Positions 26,540 to 35,868 of a DNA stretch of 64,000 nt are shown piece after piece (positions within the stretch are counted from its first letter, which is position 1; every line of letters starts with the position of its first letter). The stretch lies in the NCBI RefSeq assembly GCF_014145225.1, contig NZ_JABVCQ010000002.1, positions 97,208 to 161,207 on the forward strand, in the 5' to 3' direction. A program made the position numbers and the translations under genes. Under the pieces are notes generated by a model. The model was not told where the DNA came from. It did no database searches and saw only the letters and a program-made list of their open reading frames with translations. This DNA is from Thiospirillum jenense (GTDB taxonomy: Bacteria > Pseudomonadota > Gammaproteobacteria > Chromatiales > Chromatiaceae).

Positions 26540-26547
26540 TATTCACT

Positions 26548-28206
26548 CTAATTCTTTTGTAATAAATCACTTTGCTGACTGGTATTCACCGGCGCCGCGC
26601 TGTTTAATACGTCAAGATTGAGTGGTAAATCACTCCGCCGCCCCGCTTCAATCATTTCCCGCCCTGTGACTAATTGAATACACGGATACGCCCGATTTAA
26701 TAACTGATGATGATAAATACCCGCCGCCATTGCCTCCTCACGCATTGATTTAGTGGGTTCTTCTAATGTAATGAAAATCGCCATGACCGCCTGCTCTCGC
26801 GCCATATCACCGCGCAATTTGGCAATATCACCGCGCTGTACTTTGCCGGATTTAACTTGAATAATGACTTTATCAGTTGTCTTTTGCCCGGTGACAATAT
26901 AAGCAACGCCATCAACGCCCTTATCTGCGCCCTTTTTATCATTGATTGTGGCGCGGTTTTTTGTATAAGTTAATACCGCCCATTTTTCAAATTCTTTACG
27001 CAAGCGATCATCTTGTTTATTCGCTAAAGCATGGGCAGACTCCATGTCACGCGGAATACCATTTAATACAATACTATTCGTAATTTCAACGCCAAATTGT
27101 TTTTCAAATCGCTCTAAAATGAGTGCAATACTTTGATAAGTAATGTCAATGCCAATCCATTGCCGATTCAAGCGTTGGGCAACGGCAACGGTGGTGCCGC
27201 ACCCGCAATACGCATCTAATATCAAATCACCTTCGTTGCTGCTGGCTTGAATAATGCGTTCTAATAAGGCTTCGGGTTTTTGCGTGGGATAGCCCATTGT
27301 TTCTTTAGATTTTGATTGAATACGAATAATGTCATCCCATAAATTACCGATTGGCGCACCGCGATCTTCTGTGGGGCGATATTTACGATAAGGCATTCCA
27401 TTTTTCCGCCAACCTAAATCACCGCGTTGATCTATTGCTTCCAATTTTTCACGTTTAACAACCCAACCCCATTGTGGTGGTGTAAAGTCTTTATATTCAT
27501 AAACTAAGTTAGGACGTGGGCCTTTTGAAGCAGAACGCAAAATAGGATATTCCAAATATCGTCCACGCTCGTCTGTTTTTGGATATTTTTCTAATAACTC
27601 TTCAGGCGTGAGTGGTTGTCTGATTCGCTCTAAGTTAAAAGTATAATTTGTTGATTTAGTATAAAAAAAGATTGCATCTGTATAAACGCCATACTTTCGA
27701 TCTTTAAATTGCGAACCTTTCGGGTTATTCGTTCTTTTCCAAGTAATTTCATTTCTAAAATCCCCGCCCCTCGGGCAAAACACGCTATCCAAAATCAATT
27801 TCAAATAATGACTACAGGTGGGATCACAATGCAGATAAAAACTGCCCGTTGGTTTTAATACTCGCCAAATCTCATTGATCCGCTGCGTCATGCTAATCAA
27901 ATACGCCAATAACCCGCCGACACCTAATACAGCGCGCAATCCTTTTATCAATTCAATTGTCTGGGTAGTGTAGTCATGTTGATTGGTCAAAATATCAGCA
28001 AATCCAGACTCCGCGAATTGATTCCACGTCCAGGTATCAATAAATGCCTGCGCTTGCGCCGCATCTTCTTTGCCAACATTATTATAAATCTGGAAATAAT
28101 TGCGTTTAGAATTAAACGGCGGATCAATGTAGCATAAATCCACCGTGTCATCTTTAATCTTATTGCGCAACACGTCTAAATTGTCACCGTAAAATAATTG
28201 GTTCAT
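26548..28206 (-). CDS. Beta-class DNA methyltransferase fused to Mrr-like nuclease, array copy 3
   Basis: 552 residues, the longest copy, because its variable recognition segment (~156-305, DNA 27292-27741) is about 60 residues longer than in the others. It includes a [10 protein letters not shown] start, a [14 protein letters not shown] segment and [16 protein letters not shown], features seen in type III-like Mod proteins. Flanks are nearly identical to copy 4: over about 170 bases of the C-terminal half around 27004-27180 I find a single difference. The catalytic motifs ([25 protein letters not shown]) are intact. A GGAG site precedes the ATG. Confidence 0.88.
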   Translation of the reverse strand: MNQLFYGDNLDVLRNKIKDDTVDLCYIDPPFNSKRNYFQIYNNVGKEDAAQAQAFIDTWTWNQFAESGFADILTNQHDYTTQTIELIKGLRAVLGVGGLLAYLISMTQRINEIWRVLKPTGSFYLHCDPTCSHYLKLILDSVFCPRGGDFRNEITWKRTNNPKGSQFKDRKYGVYTDAIFFYTKSTNYTFNLERIRQPLTPEELLEKYPKTDERGRYLEYPILRSASKGPRPNLVYEYKDFTPPQWGWVVKREKLEAIDQRGDLGWRKNGMPYRKYRPTEDRGAPIGNLWDDIIRIQSKSKETMGYPTQKPEALLERIIQASSNEGDLILDAYCGCGTTVAVAQRLNRQWIGIDITYQSIALILERFEKQFGVEITNSIVLNGIPRDMESAHALANKQDDRLRKEFEKWAVLTYTKNRATINDKKGADKGVDGVAYIVTGQKTTDKVIIQVKSGKVQRGDIAKLRGDMAREQAVMAIFITLEEPTKSMREEAMAAGIYHHQLLNRAYPCIQLVTGREMIEAGRRSDLPLNLDVLNSAAPVNTSQQSDLLQKN

Positions 28207-28224
28207 CGTTTACTCCAGTTCTTT

Positions 28225-29697
28225 TTATAATAGATCACTTTGTTGACCAGTATTGACCGGCGACGCGCTGTTTAATACGTCAAGATTGAGCGGTAAATCA
28301 CTCCGCCGTCCCGCCTCTATCATGTCCTGCACCGTCACTAATTGAATACAGGGATACTCCCGATTTAATAATTGATGATGATAAATGCCGGCCACCATTG
28401 CCTCCTCACGCATTGGTTTGGTTGGTTCTTCTAAGGTAATAAACAGCGCCATCACCGCCTGCTCGCGTACCATATCACCGCGCAATTTGGCAATATCACC
28501 GCGCTGTACTTTGCCGGATTTGACTTGAATAATGACTTTATCAGTTGTCTTTTGCCCAGTGACAATATAAGCAACGCCATCAACGCCCTTATCTGCGCCC
28601 TTTTTATCATTGATTGTGGCGCGGTTTTTTGTATAAGTTAATACCGCCCATTTTTCAAATTCTTTACGCAAGCGATCATCTTGTTTATTCGCTAAAGCAT
28701 GGGCAGACTCCATGTCACGCGGAATACCATTTAATACAATACTATTCGTAATTTCAACGCCAAATTGTTTTTCAAATCGCTCTAAAATGAGTGCAATACT
28801 TTGATAAGTAATGTCAATGCCAATCCATTGCCGATTTAAGCGTTGGGCAACGGCAACGGTGGTGCCGCAGCCGCAATACGCATCTAATATCAAATCGCCT
28901 TCGTTGCTGCTGGCTTGAATAATGCGTTCTAATAAAGTCTCTGGTTTTTGGGTAGGATAACCGAGACGTTCAGGATCATTTGAATTCAATACATTGATTG
29001 GCCACCAATCCTCTGGAATCTTGCCTAAAGGATGAGGTTTGTATACCTTGTCTGTTCCTTTATGTTTTCCCCACATTGCATCATCTTTTCTACTTACTCC
29101 CTCAGCTTGATAAGGTACCCGTACTAAATCTGAGTTAAAAGCATAATGATTTGATTTAGAATATCTAAAAATAACATCGTGTCTTTTACCAAAATCTTTT
29201 TTCGGTGATCCGCCTCCACGATAACACCAAACAATTTCATTTCTAAAATCCCCGCCCCTCGGGCAAAACACGCTATCCAAAATCAATTTCAAATAATGAC
29301 TACAGGTGGGATCACAGTGCAAATAAAAACTGCCCGTTGGTTTTAATACTCGCCAAATCTCATTGATGCGCTGCGTCATGCTAATCAAATACGCCAACAA
29401 CCCGCCCGCACCTAATACGGCGCGCAATCCTTTTATCAATTCAATTGTTTGAGTTGTGTAGTCATGTTGATTGGTCAAAATGTCAGCAAATCCACTCTCC
29501 GCGAATTGATTCCACGTCCATGTATCAATAAATGCCTGCGCTTGCGCCGCATCTTCTTTGCCAACATTATTATAAATCTGGAAATAATTGCGTTTGGAAT
29601 TAAACGGCGGATCAATGTAGCATAAATCCACCGTGTCATCTTTGATCTTATTGCGCAACACGTCTAAGTTATCACCGTAAAATAATTGGTTCATCAT
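28225..29697 (-). CDS. Beta-class DNA methyltransferase fused to Mrr-like nuclease, array copy 4
   Basis: 490 residues, first methyltransferase behind the helicase-nuclease gene (17 bases between them). Variable segment ~157-245 (DNA 28963-29229) with RHDVIFRYSKSNHYAF and KIPEDWWPINVLN. Motifs DPPF and DAYCGCGTT and the Mrr-like GVDGVAY/QVKSG are present. Its C-terminus is shorter (ends SDLL). It starts with ATGATG; GGAG precedes. The gene shares the [11 protein letters not shown] variant with copy 3, against MESARALANKQ in copy 2 and MNSARALANKQ in copy 1, so copies 3 and 4 are the most recent duplicates or have exchanged sequence. Confidence 0.88.
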   Translation of the reverse strand: MMNQLFYGDNLDVLRNKIKDDTVDLCYIDPPFNSKRNYFQIYNNVGKEDAAQAQAFIDTWTWNQFAESGFADILTNQHDYTTQTIELIKGLRAVLGAGGLLAYLISMTQRINEIWRVLKPTGSFYLHCDPTCSHYLKLILDSVFCPRGGDFRNEIVWCYRGGGSPKKDFGKRHDVIFRYSKSNHYAFNSDLVRVPYQAEGVSRKDDAMWGKHKGTDKVYKPHPLGKIPEDWWPINVLNSNDPERLGYPTQKPETLLERIIQASSNEGDLILDAYCGCGTTVAVAQRLNRQWIGIDITYQSIALILERFEKQFGVEITNSIVLNGIPRDMESAHALANKQDDRLRKEFEKWAVLTYTKNRATINDKKGADKGVDGVAYIVTGQKTTDKVIIQVKSGKVQRGDIAKLRGDMVREQAVMALFITLEEPTKPMREEAMVAGIYHHQLLNREYPCIQLVTVQDMIEAGRRSDLPLNLDVLNSASPVNTGQQSDLL

Positions 29698-29714
29698 TTA
29701 CTCCAGAAAATATT

Positions 29715-32700
29715 TTAATCAGATATGCGATTAATAGACCATTGAAAACTGGACGCCACGACGGCACACAATGCCGGCTCTTCATTCGCATCATATTCAG
29801 TCAACGCCGGCGGTTGTGATAAATCATTATCTGAATCATTCGCTGCATCTGTTGGGGATGATTTGAGTGCATGTAATTCACGAATAATTGGTGCCAATTC
29901 ACCACGCGGATTCTTAAACCAATCGGTTGACCAAATCCGCCGAATACGCCAGCCGAGGCGTTCTAAAATCATTTGCCGCAAACGATCACGGTCACGCACT
30001 GATTTAGCTGAATGATAACTCACACCGTCGCATTCAATACCCATTAGATACCGTCCGGGATTATTCGGATCTAATACGGCTAAATCAATAAAAAAGCCCG
30101 CGACTCCCACTTGCGGCCGGCATTCAAATCCTTCAGACCGCAGCGCAGTCATTACAGCAATTTCAAAATCACTGTCGGGGGCGCGGCCGGTGTCATGTTC
30201 AGTCTGATGAATAACACCCGTTTCGCAATAGCTCAAAAAGTCTTTTAATGCTTTAACACCGTCTTTACTCGACTCACCAATCACAATATCGCTGGCATCC
30301 ATTGAACTAAAAATGTGCATTCGTTTGCGCGAACGGGTGAATAAAACATTTAATCGCCGCCAGCCGACATCTTGATTAATTGGCCCGAACCGCTGCGGCA
30401 CCTTTCCACCCGGGGTTTGCGGTCCATAGGTCATGGAAATAAAGATCACATCGCGCTCATCACCCTGCACATTTTCCAAGTTTTTAATAAATAACGGCTC
30501 GGCACGATTGGCATCTTCTTCTAATTGCAGCCGCAACACCGGATCCGTTTTCGCCAGCGCTTCAATTGCCGTCTCCAATTGCGCTTGCTGTTTTGCATTC
30601 ATTGCCACCAATCCCAGCGTTTCATTCGGATTGGATTGAAAATGCGCCTGCACCGCCTCGGCAATACAGCGCGCTTCTTCTATATTGCATTGATGCACAA
30701 AACACCCCGCCGCCACGCGGACGTATTGAATGCCGTATTCATCGCTTTGATGATGCGGCGATGGAAATAACATCAAATCACCGTCATAAAAGGCTTCATT
30801 AGAAAAGGCAATTAAACTTTCGTGTTGTGAGCGGTAATGCCACCGCAGCCGCCGCGCTGGAAACACGGGTAGCGTCGCATCGAGAATGCTCTCCGATTCT
30901 TCAATAGCGGTGAGCGGCTCATCACTCTGTTCTTCAATTGCACGATCAAAAAAACTGGTCGGCGGTAATTGCTTCGGATCGCCCACAACCACTAATTGCC
31001 GTCCCCGCGCAATCGCACCAAGCGCATCCTCTGGTTTAATTTGCGAAGCCTCGTCCATAATAATTAAATCGAATTGAAAATTGCCGGGCGCGAGGTAATG
31101 CGCCACTGACATCGGCCCCATCATAAAACAGGGTTTTAATGCCACCAATGCTCGACCAGCGCGTTGCAATAACGCCCGCACTGGAATATGGCGTTGCTTT
31201 TTACTCAATTCATGGTCTAATAATGCCCGTTCGGTGCGTTCATTGACATAAGTGGATGTCACACCGGCCGGCACTGGTGTTTGATCAATGCGCCACGCAA
31301 TCTGCGCACATTGCAGCGATTTTAATTGCTGATCGCAGCGGCGGAATTCATCTTGCAATGCCGTTTGCGCCAGTCCAGAGAACTGTTCTAATTGCGGCAT
31401 CTCCCGGAAAATAGCGCGGGCTAAATAATCAAACACGCCGGCATAATAGGCATTTTCAATCTGATTGCTCGGCAAGTCTCCATTCGCCACCGCCGCCGTT
31501 AATTGACCAAATCCGAGCGCATTTAATTGCACTTGCTGCCGCAAATAATAGATCCAATTTTGCAACCATTCCCGCTGCGCTAATGCGTGTTCATTACGCG
31601 CCAGCAATAAATCGAATTGACAGTCCGCCGGCGGCGCCAACCACGCCTCATCATCCAACGTGACCAGCGCGGCAAAGGCGGCGTGGGTGCGCACCCGCTC
31701 CGCCAAAGTCTGTTGCCAACTCGTTGTTTTTGCTGACAAATACGCAAAAGCCGCCGCCGCGTCGCGGTACAAATACTCGCGCAACGCCGGCTGCGGCAAC
31801 CCCGCCAACCACTCAGCCAGCGCGCAGGTGTGCGTCACTTGCGACAACGCCGCGACAAAATCCGGCGCGTCCCCGTTGACTAAATTCACTTGTCCATCAA
31901 AGAGTTGCCGCTCAACATCCGCCTGCTGCCACTGCGCCAGTGCCTCGCGCAACGCCACCAATTGCTCAACCTGCGCCGCCAATTCACCAATCGTCAGCGC
32001 GGTTTTGAGACCATTTGGCAACAACGCCGCGCACCCGTTGAGCGCCGCCTTCAACGTCCGCAGCAACAACGCAATCACGCCCGCGTCACCAATCAACGGC
32101 GCGTGGTGATCGCGCAATTCGGGCGCAGGTGCAAAAATGGTCTGTAAAATGCGCAACTCGGCCAAGATCGTGCTGACTTGTTGCGCCAACCCGCGCTCAT
32201 CTAATGAACGCAGCGCCGCCGCAACTTGCGCGGGCAATTGCAACACCGCCTCGCCCAACGCCACGCGACCGCCAAAACCGATACCGTATTCCTGCCGCAC
32301 CCGCCGATACCACGCCCGCAACGTCTCCAACGCCGTCAAATCCGTCGCCAACCCGCGCACCTGTTCACCCAACGCAGCGCGGTACTGCGGGTGCTGATCC
32401 AATTGGCGCAACTTGCGGTTAAATGCCGTCAACTGCGCCAAACTATCCAGTAATTGCGGGTAAGTTGCGTGCGGACTCGCCGCGTAACTGAGTAACTCCC
32501 GCCGCGCCGCCCGCCAATCTGACTTGAACCAGCGCCATGCCCCGCCCGCCGCCAACCGCCCCGCTAGGCGCTGCGCCGCCGCCGCATCGGGCAACGCCTC
32601 CACCGCCAACACCCGTTCAACGTGCGCGTGAATGGCTTGCAACGCCGCCAACTCGTGCCGCAGTTGCGGTAACAATTCGTCCAATTCTTCGTTATCAAAC

Positions 32701-34958
32701 AATGGGTTACGCCATTTCCACAACGCCGTCGGTAACGCCGCCGTCACACTCAACAACGTCTGCAATTCGTGCAAACCGGCGATGCTGACGGTCAAGTGCG
32801 CCCCCGCCTCGCCCAACGCCGCCGCCACCTGGTGGCGCGGCTCGTCAAACTGCGTTAAGTGCGCGGGTAACGCGGCAAGTCGTTGACCGGCAAGCAATAA
32901 TTGTTCAAAGCGCACCTCACGCCCCACCCGTTGCGTTAAATGCGCACTCGCACGGGCGATGCCGTCCACCAGCGGCGGGTTGCGCACCAGTTCTGACACC
33001 AAATTGGTCGGGAACTGCGCCGATTGTGCGGCGATCTGCACCAATTGATCGCACGCCGCCTGTGCCTGCATCAACGCCGCGCCGCGCAATTTCGGCAAAC
33101 AACTCAGCAATTCATCGCCGTGCAAGGCTGGAATCACTTTTAATTGCTCGGCATCACCCAGTGTATTCGCCACTTCATTCGGCGTTGTTCCAAATAGATC
33201 AGCCAGTTCATTGCGTTGATGATTCAAGTTGCGCAACGCCAATTGCCACTCATTTAATGCCGCCCAGACCTGTTCATTATCAAACAATTGCAACTCACTA
33301 TTGCACACGCCATACCATGGATGGGTGCGTAAATTGCCGGGTTGATTCAATTGCGCGGCAATGCCTTGATACACTTTGCTATACGCCGTCACCTGTTCTT
33401 GATTGCGGCGGTGAATAGTCGCGGTGTATTGATTTGGCGTATAACCGGCGGGATGGAATGCGGCGGGATTCATCCCTAATAATTCACGATAGCGCGTCGC
33501 CGCCATCAAAATTTCATGCACCGTTTTACCGCTCTCTTGCCAGCTTTGATTAATGGTGAGCGCGTAATTTTTTAATGCGGTGACGTGCGCTTCATAACGG
33601 GAAATTTCCAATGTTAATTCACTTGGACTGCGGTATTGACCGTGCTGTTGTAATCGTTCACCAATCTCTGTTAATAACTTATGCTTTTGCGATTTATGAC
33701 TGTGTAATTCCAAACAGAATTCACCCAACCCCGCCCGGTCAAGTCGCCGCCACACCACCTCCAATGCTGCAAGTTTTTCCGCTACGAATAGCACTTTTTT
33801 ACCCTGTGCCAATGCCGCTGCAATTAAATTGGTAATGGTTTGTGATTTACCCGTGCCGGGCGGCCCTTCAATCACCAAGTTTTTACCTTTAATCGCATCA
33901 ATTAACGCACTATGCTGGGAACTATCCGCATCTTCAATTAACGGATAATGGGTGTGAATAGCGCCAATCTCATCAATCGCGTATTCTTCATTAAATCCGC
34001 ATTGCTCGATTGGCGCAGCAGCAGTATTAGAGTGTGGTTGATAGACGGATAAAAACTGCGCGACTAGCGGATGATTTAAAAGATTGGCATCCGTCGGCCA
34101 ACGGCTGGGATCCAAATCCAAATACATTAACAATTTATTGAAATTAAGCAGTGCCAATGCCAATTGACGGCGTAATTGCCAGCGCGGTTGAGATTGAATT
34201 AACACTTGCACCGCTGCGAAATACGCTTCGGGTGTGGTGTTTTCATCTAAATCCGGTAATGCCATTGCAAAATCAGTGCGCAATTTTTCCCGCAATGACA
34301 AATTGGGAATTAAATCTTCACCCGAATAACTGAGCGTGTATTCATACACTTGGGTTTTAGTATTTAAGCGTCCCTTATGCAAACGCACCGGAATTAAAAA
34401 GAGTGGCGCAAGACGCAGGTTATCTTCATGCCCGCCCTCGTGCCAGGCTAAAAACCCGAGTGCTAAATATAAAATATTCGCGCCCATTTCTTGAATCGCA
34501 GACTCGGCCAATTGCGTCAATTTACGCAATTGCGTTTCTAATTCAGCGGGAAATAACAGCGTGTGCAGCGTTTTATGATCTGGCGCGGGGGTTTTATTTG
34601 ATTTGACTGCCGTTGGTAATGGCATTTCATCATTGGTTTCGCGCCCCAAGTATTGCGCCCATTCTGCCGCTGTTGGCGGGTCACGCAATAGTTTAATTTG
34701 CTGCGTAGCCGAATTAATCCCGCGATAACCTGCCGCGATCAATTCAGTTTCAGTCGGTTCTGGCACGGCGGCAAAGCGTAATTCAGTCTCAGTTAACAGC
34801 GTTTCTAATAATTGATCCGGGGGGACGCTTATCAGACGCAAGCTGGTATTTTTTTTATGGCGAAAATTGATGAGGCGATTGCGGGCGGTCAGGTCTAATA
34901 AACGCAAACGGAGGGTTTCTAATGCCTTGTCGGCACGAGCGGCGTGGTGATTAGTCAT
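29715..34958 (-). CDS. DUF4011 superfamily 1 helicase with C-terminal Vsr/DUF559-type nuclease (Hhe-like)
   Basis: 1747 residues. A DUF4011-like N-terminal region (LRLRLLDLTARNRLINFR, ~15-33) leads to Walker A GPPGTGKS (365-372). A long helical insertion (~430-1240) follows. Then come the second half of the helicase with MDEASQ (~1300) and GDPKQLPP, and late motifs VQGDERDVIFIS and NVLFTRSRKRMHIFSS. The C-terminus (~1590-1700) carries a Vsr/DUF559-like nuclease: FFIDLAV, GIECDGVSYH and RRIWSTDWF. This architecture matches the single-gene Hhe defence system (DUF4011-helicase-Vsr). Here the gene heads the methyltransferase array with no room for a separate promoter, suggesting joint action. Confidence 0.85.
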   Translation of the reverse strand: MTNHHAARADKALETLRLRLLDLTARNRLINFRHKKNTSLRLISVPPDQLLETLLTETELRFAAVPEPTETELIAAGYRGINSATQQIKLLRDPPTAAEWAQYLGRETNDEMPLPTAVKSNKTPAPDHKTLHTLLFPAELETQLRKLTQLAESAIQEMGANILYLALGFLAWHEGGHEDNLRLAPLFLIPVRLHKGRLNTKTQVYEYTLSYSGEDLIPNLSLREKLRTDFAMALPDLDENTTPEAYFAAVQVLIQSQPRWQLRRQLALALLNFNKLLMYLDLDPSRWPTDANLLNHPLVAQFLSVYQPHSNTAAAPIEQCGFNEEYAIDEIGAIHTHYPLIEDADSSQHSALIDAIKGKNLVIEGPPGTGKSQTITNLIAAALAQGKKVLFVAEKLAALEVVWRRLDRAGLGEFCLELHSHKSQKHKLLTEIGERLQQHGQYRSPSELTLEISRYEAHVTALKNYALTINQSWQESGKTVHEILMAATRYRELLGMNPAAFHPAGYTPNQYTATIHRRNQEQVTAYSKVYQGIAAQLNQPGNLRTHPWYGVCNSELQLFDNEQVWAALNEWQLALRNLNHQRNELADLFGTTPNEVANTLGDAEQLKVIPALHGDELLSCLPKLRGAALMQAQAACDQLVQIAAQSAQFPTNLVSELVRNPPLVDGIARASAHLTQRVGREVRFEQLLLAGQRLAALPAHLTQFDEPRHQVAAALGEAGAHLTVSIAGLHELQTLLSVTAALPTALWKWRNPLFDNEELDELLPQLRHELAALQAIHAHVERVLAVEALPDAAAAQRLAGRLAAGGAWRWFKSDWRAARRELLSYAASPHATYPQLLDSLAQLTAFNRKLRQLDQHPQYRAALGEQVRGLATDLTALETLRAWYRRVRQEYGIGFGGRVALGEAVLQLPAQVAAALRSLDERGLAQQVSTILAELRILQTIFAPAPELRDHHAPLIGDAGVIALLLRTLKAALNGCAALLPNGLKTALTIGELAAQVEQLVALREALAQWQQADVERQLFDGQVNLVNGDAPDFVAALSQVTHTCALAEWLAGLPQPALREYLYRDAAAAFAYLSAKTTSWQQTLAERVRTHAAFAALVTLDDEAWLAPPADCQFDLLLARNEHALAQREWLQNWIYYLRQQVQLNALGFGQLTAAVANGDLPSNQIENAYYAGVFDYLARAIFREMPQLEQFSGLAQTALQDEFRRCDQQLKSLQCAQIAWRIDQTPVPAGVTSTYVNERTERALLDHELSKKQRHIPVRALLQRAGRALVALKPCFMMGPMSVAHYLAPGNFQFDLIIMDEASQIKPEDALGAIARGRQLVVVGDPKQLPPTSFFDRAIEEQSDEPLTAIEESESILDATLPVFPARRLRWHYRSQHESLIAFSNEAFYDGDLMLFPSPHHQSDEYGIQYVRVAAGCFVHQCNIEEARCIAEAVQAHFQSNPNETLGLVAMNAKQQAQLETAIEALAKTDPVLRLQLEEDANRAEPLFIKNLENVQGDERDVIFISMTYGPQTPGGKVPQRFGPINQDVGWRRLNVLFTRSRKRMHIFSSMDASDIVIGESSKDGVKALKDFLSYCETGVIHQTEHDTGRAPDSDFEIAVMTALRSEGFECRPQVGVAGFFIDLAVLDPNNPGRYLMGIECDGVSYHSAKSVRDRDRLRQMILERLGWRIRRIWSTDWFKNPRGELAPIIRELHALKSSPTDAANDSDNDLSQPPALTEYDANEEPALCAVVASSFQWSINRISD

Positions 34959-35313
34959 GGGATAATTACTTTAGGCAAATGAAATACAACATAGGACAGT
35001 GAAAAACTGCCACTATGATAATACAACATTCAGCAAAAGTAACGACTAGATTGGTCAATTCAGTTTTGAATTAACCGAAACATTTGGAAGACGAGCGGGG
35101 ACTGTTAAGGTAACGCGCTGATCATTGATGAAATATTTAACGCGGGATGGTGAATAACTATTCAGTTAGATAACTGCTGTTATTAACGCAAGGGGTTGAT
35201 CGTTCCACGCAGGAGCATTGGAACGATTAATATCATACAATTTTTGTCAGTTGTTTGCCAAGTTTTTAGCCTGTCATCCTCAAAGTTATTTCACTTGTGT
35301 ATGTCAAAGTGTT
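34959..35313. other. Intergenic region upstream of the helicase-nuclease operon
   Basis: 355 bases without a convincing gene. It must contain the promoter for the minus-strand array operon and carries one palindromic repeat (35199-35227). The rest is AT-rich; I see no terminator with a T-tract. Confidence 0.5.
35199..35227. repeat. Dispersed palindromic repeat
   Basis: ATCGTTCCA (35199-35207) and TGGAACGAT (35219-35227) with an 11-base spacer containing CGCAGGAGC. It belongs to the same family as the element at 21113-21146. The two best copies therefore bracket the defence array at some distance. Confidence 0.65.
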
Positions 35314-35868
35314 TTATTTCACACCTGAAATGCAGCAATCGGATGCCATCGGATGAGGAACGCTATCTTTCAATGCGCAAATGGCATTATAACGACTTGC
35401 GCTATTGATTTTATAATAGGTCCAGGCTTGGCATCTTGGTTCTTGTGAACAGGTATTAAAACAGACTTCTGGATCCGGTTTTAACATGGTAAAGACGCGA
35501 TAATTTGCATCTGGGCGATCAGTATCCAATTCCATACGAAACTTCCCGGTTGTCGCCGCTGGGCGATCCATTAACACTTCACCGTTATACACACAGCGCA
35601 CATGCACATAGGGTTTATTTTTAATGTTCCAGTGACAATTTTGATCTGCTTGTTCGCGGGTATAAAGAGACTCAGACGTTTGGTCGGGTAATACCACTAA
35701 CTTATCATTAAAATACAGCGCATAACCGACATTCGGTGCGGGCGCAGTTGATTGCGCAAATGCGACTGCTGTCATTAATGATGCAGTAGCGAATATTGTT
35801 AATAATCCAATTGGATTTATCACGTTTGATGCCTCAGATTGTTGCGTAGAATATGGATAGATTTTCAC
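35314..35868 (-). CDS. Secreted protein with one repeat module and a PAN/Apple-like domain
   Basis: 184 residues starting at a GTG that overlaps the stop of the upstream gene (GTGA, 35865-35868), so translation is coupled. A hydrophobic signal segment (~18-38, GLLTIFATASLMTAVAFAQ) precedes one copy of the module VGYALYFNDKLVV...YTREQADQNCHWN...VRCVYNGEVLMDRP. The C-terminal ~70 residues (ELDTDRPDANYRVF, CFNTCSQEPRCQAWTYY, CALK) match the cysteine pattern of PAN/Apple domains, which bind proteins or carbohydrates. Role unknown; probably periplasmic or extracellular. Confidence 0.75.
   Translation of the reverse strand: MKIYPYSTQQSEASNVINPIGLLTIFATASLMTAVAFAQSTAPAPNVGYALYFNDKLVVLPDQTSESLYTREQADQNCHWNIKNKPYVHVRCVYNGEVLMDRPAATTGKFRMELDTDRPDANYRVFTMLKPDPEVCFNTCSQEPRCQAWTYYKINSASRYNAICALKDSVPHPMASDCCISGVK

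Noticed and set aside
22696..29697. Repeated ~1.5 kb units as an assembly artefact or CRISPR-like array
   Set aside because: Each unit contains a different central segment, differing leaders and silent changes, so collapsed or duplicated reads do not explain it; units are genes, not spacers.
31660..32109. Plus-strand open frame inside the helicase-nuclease gene
   Set aside because: Ser/Cys/Ala-rich antisense translation of the GC-rich part of the real gene.
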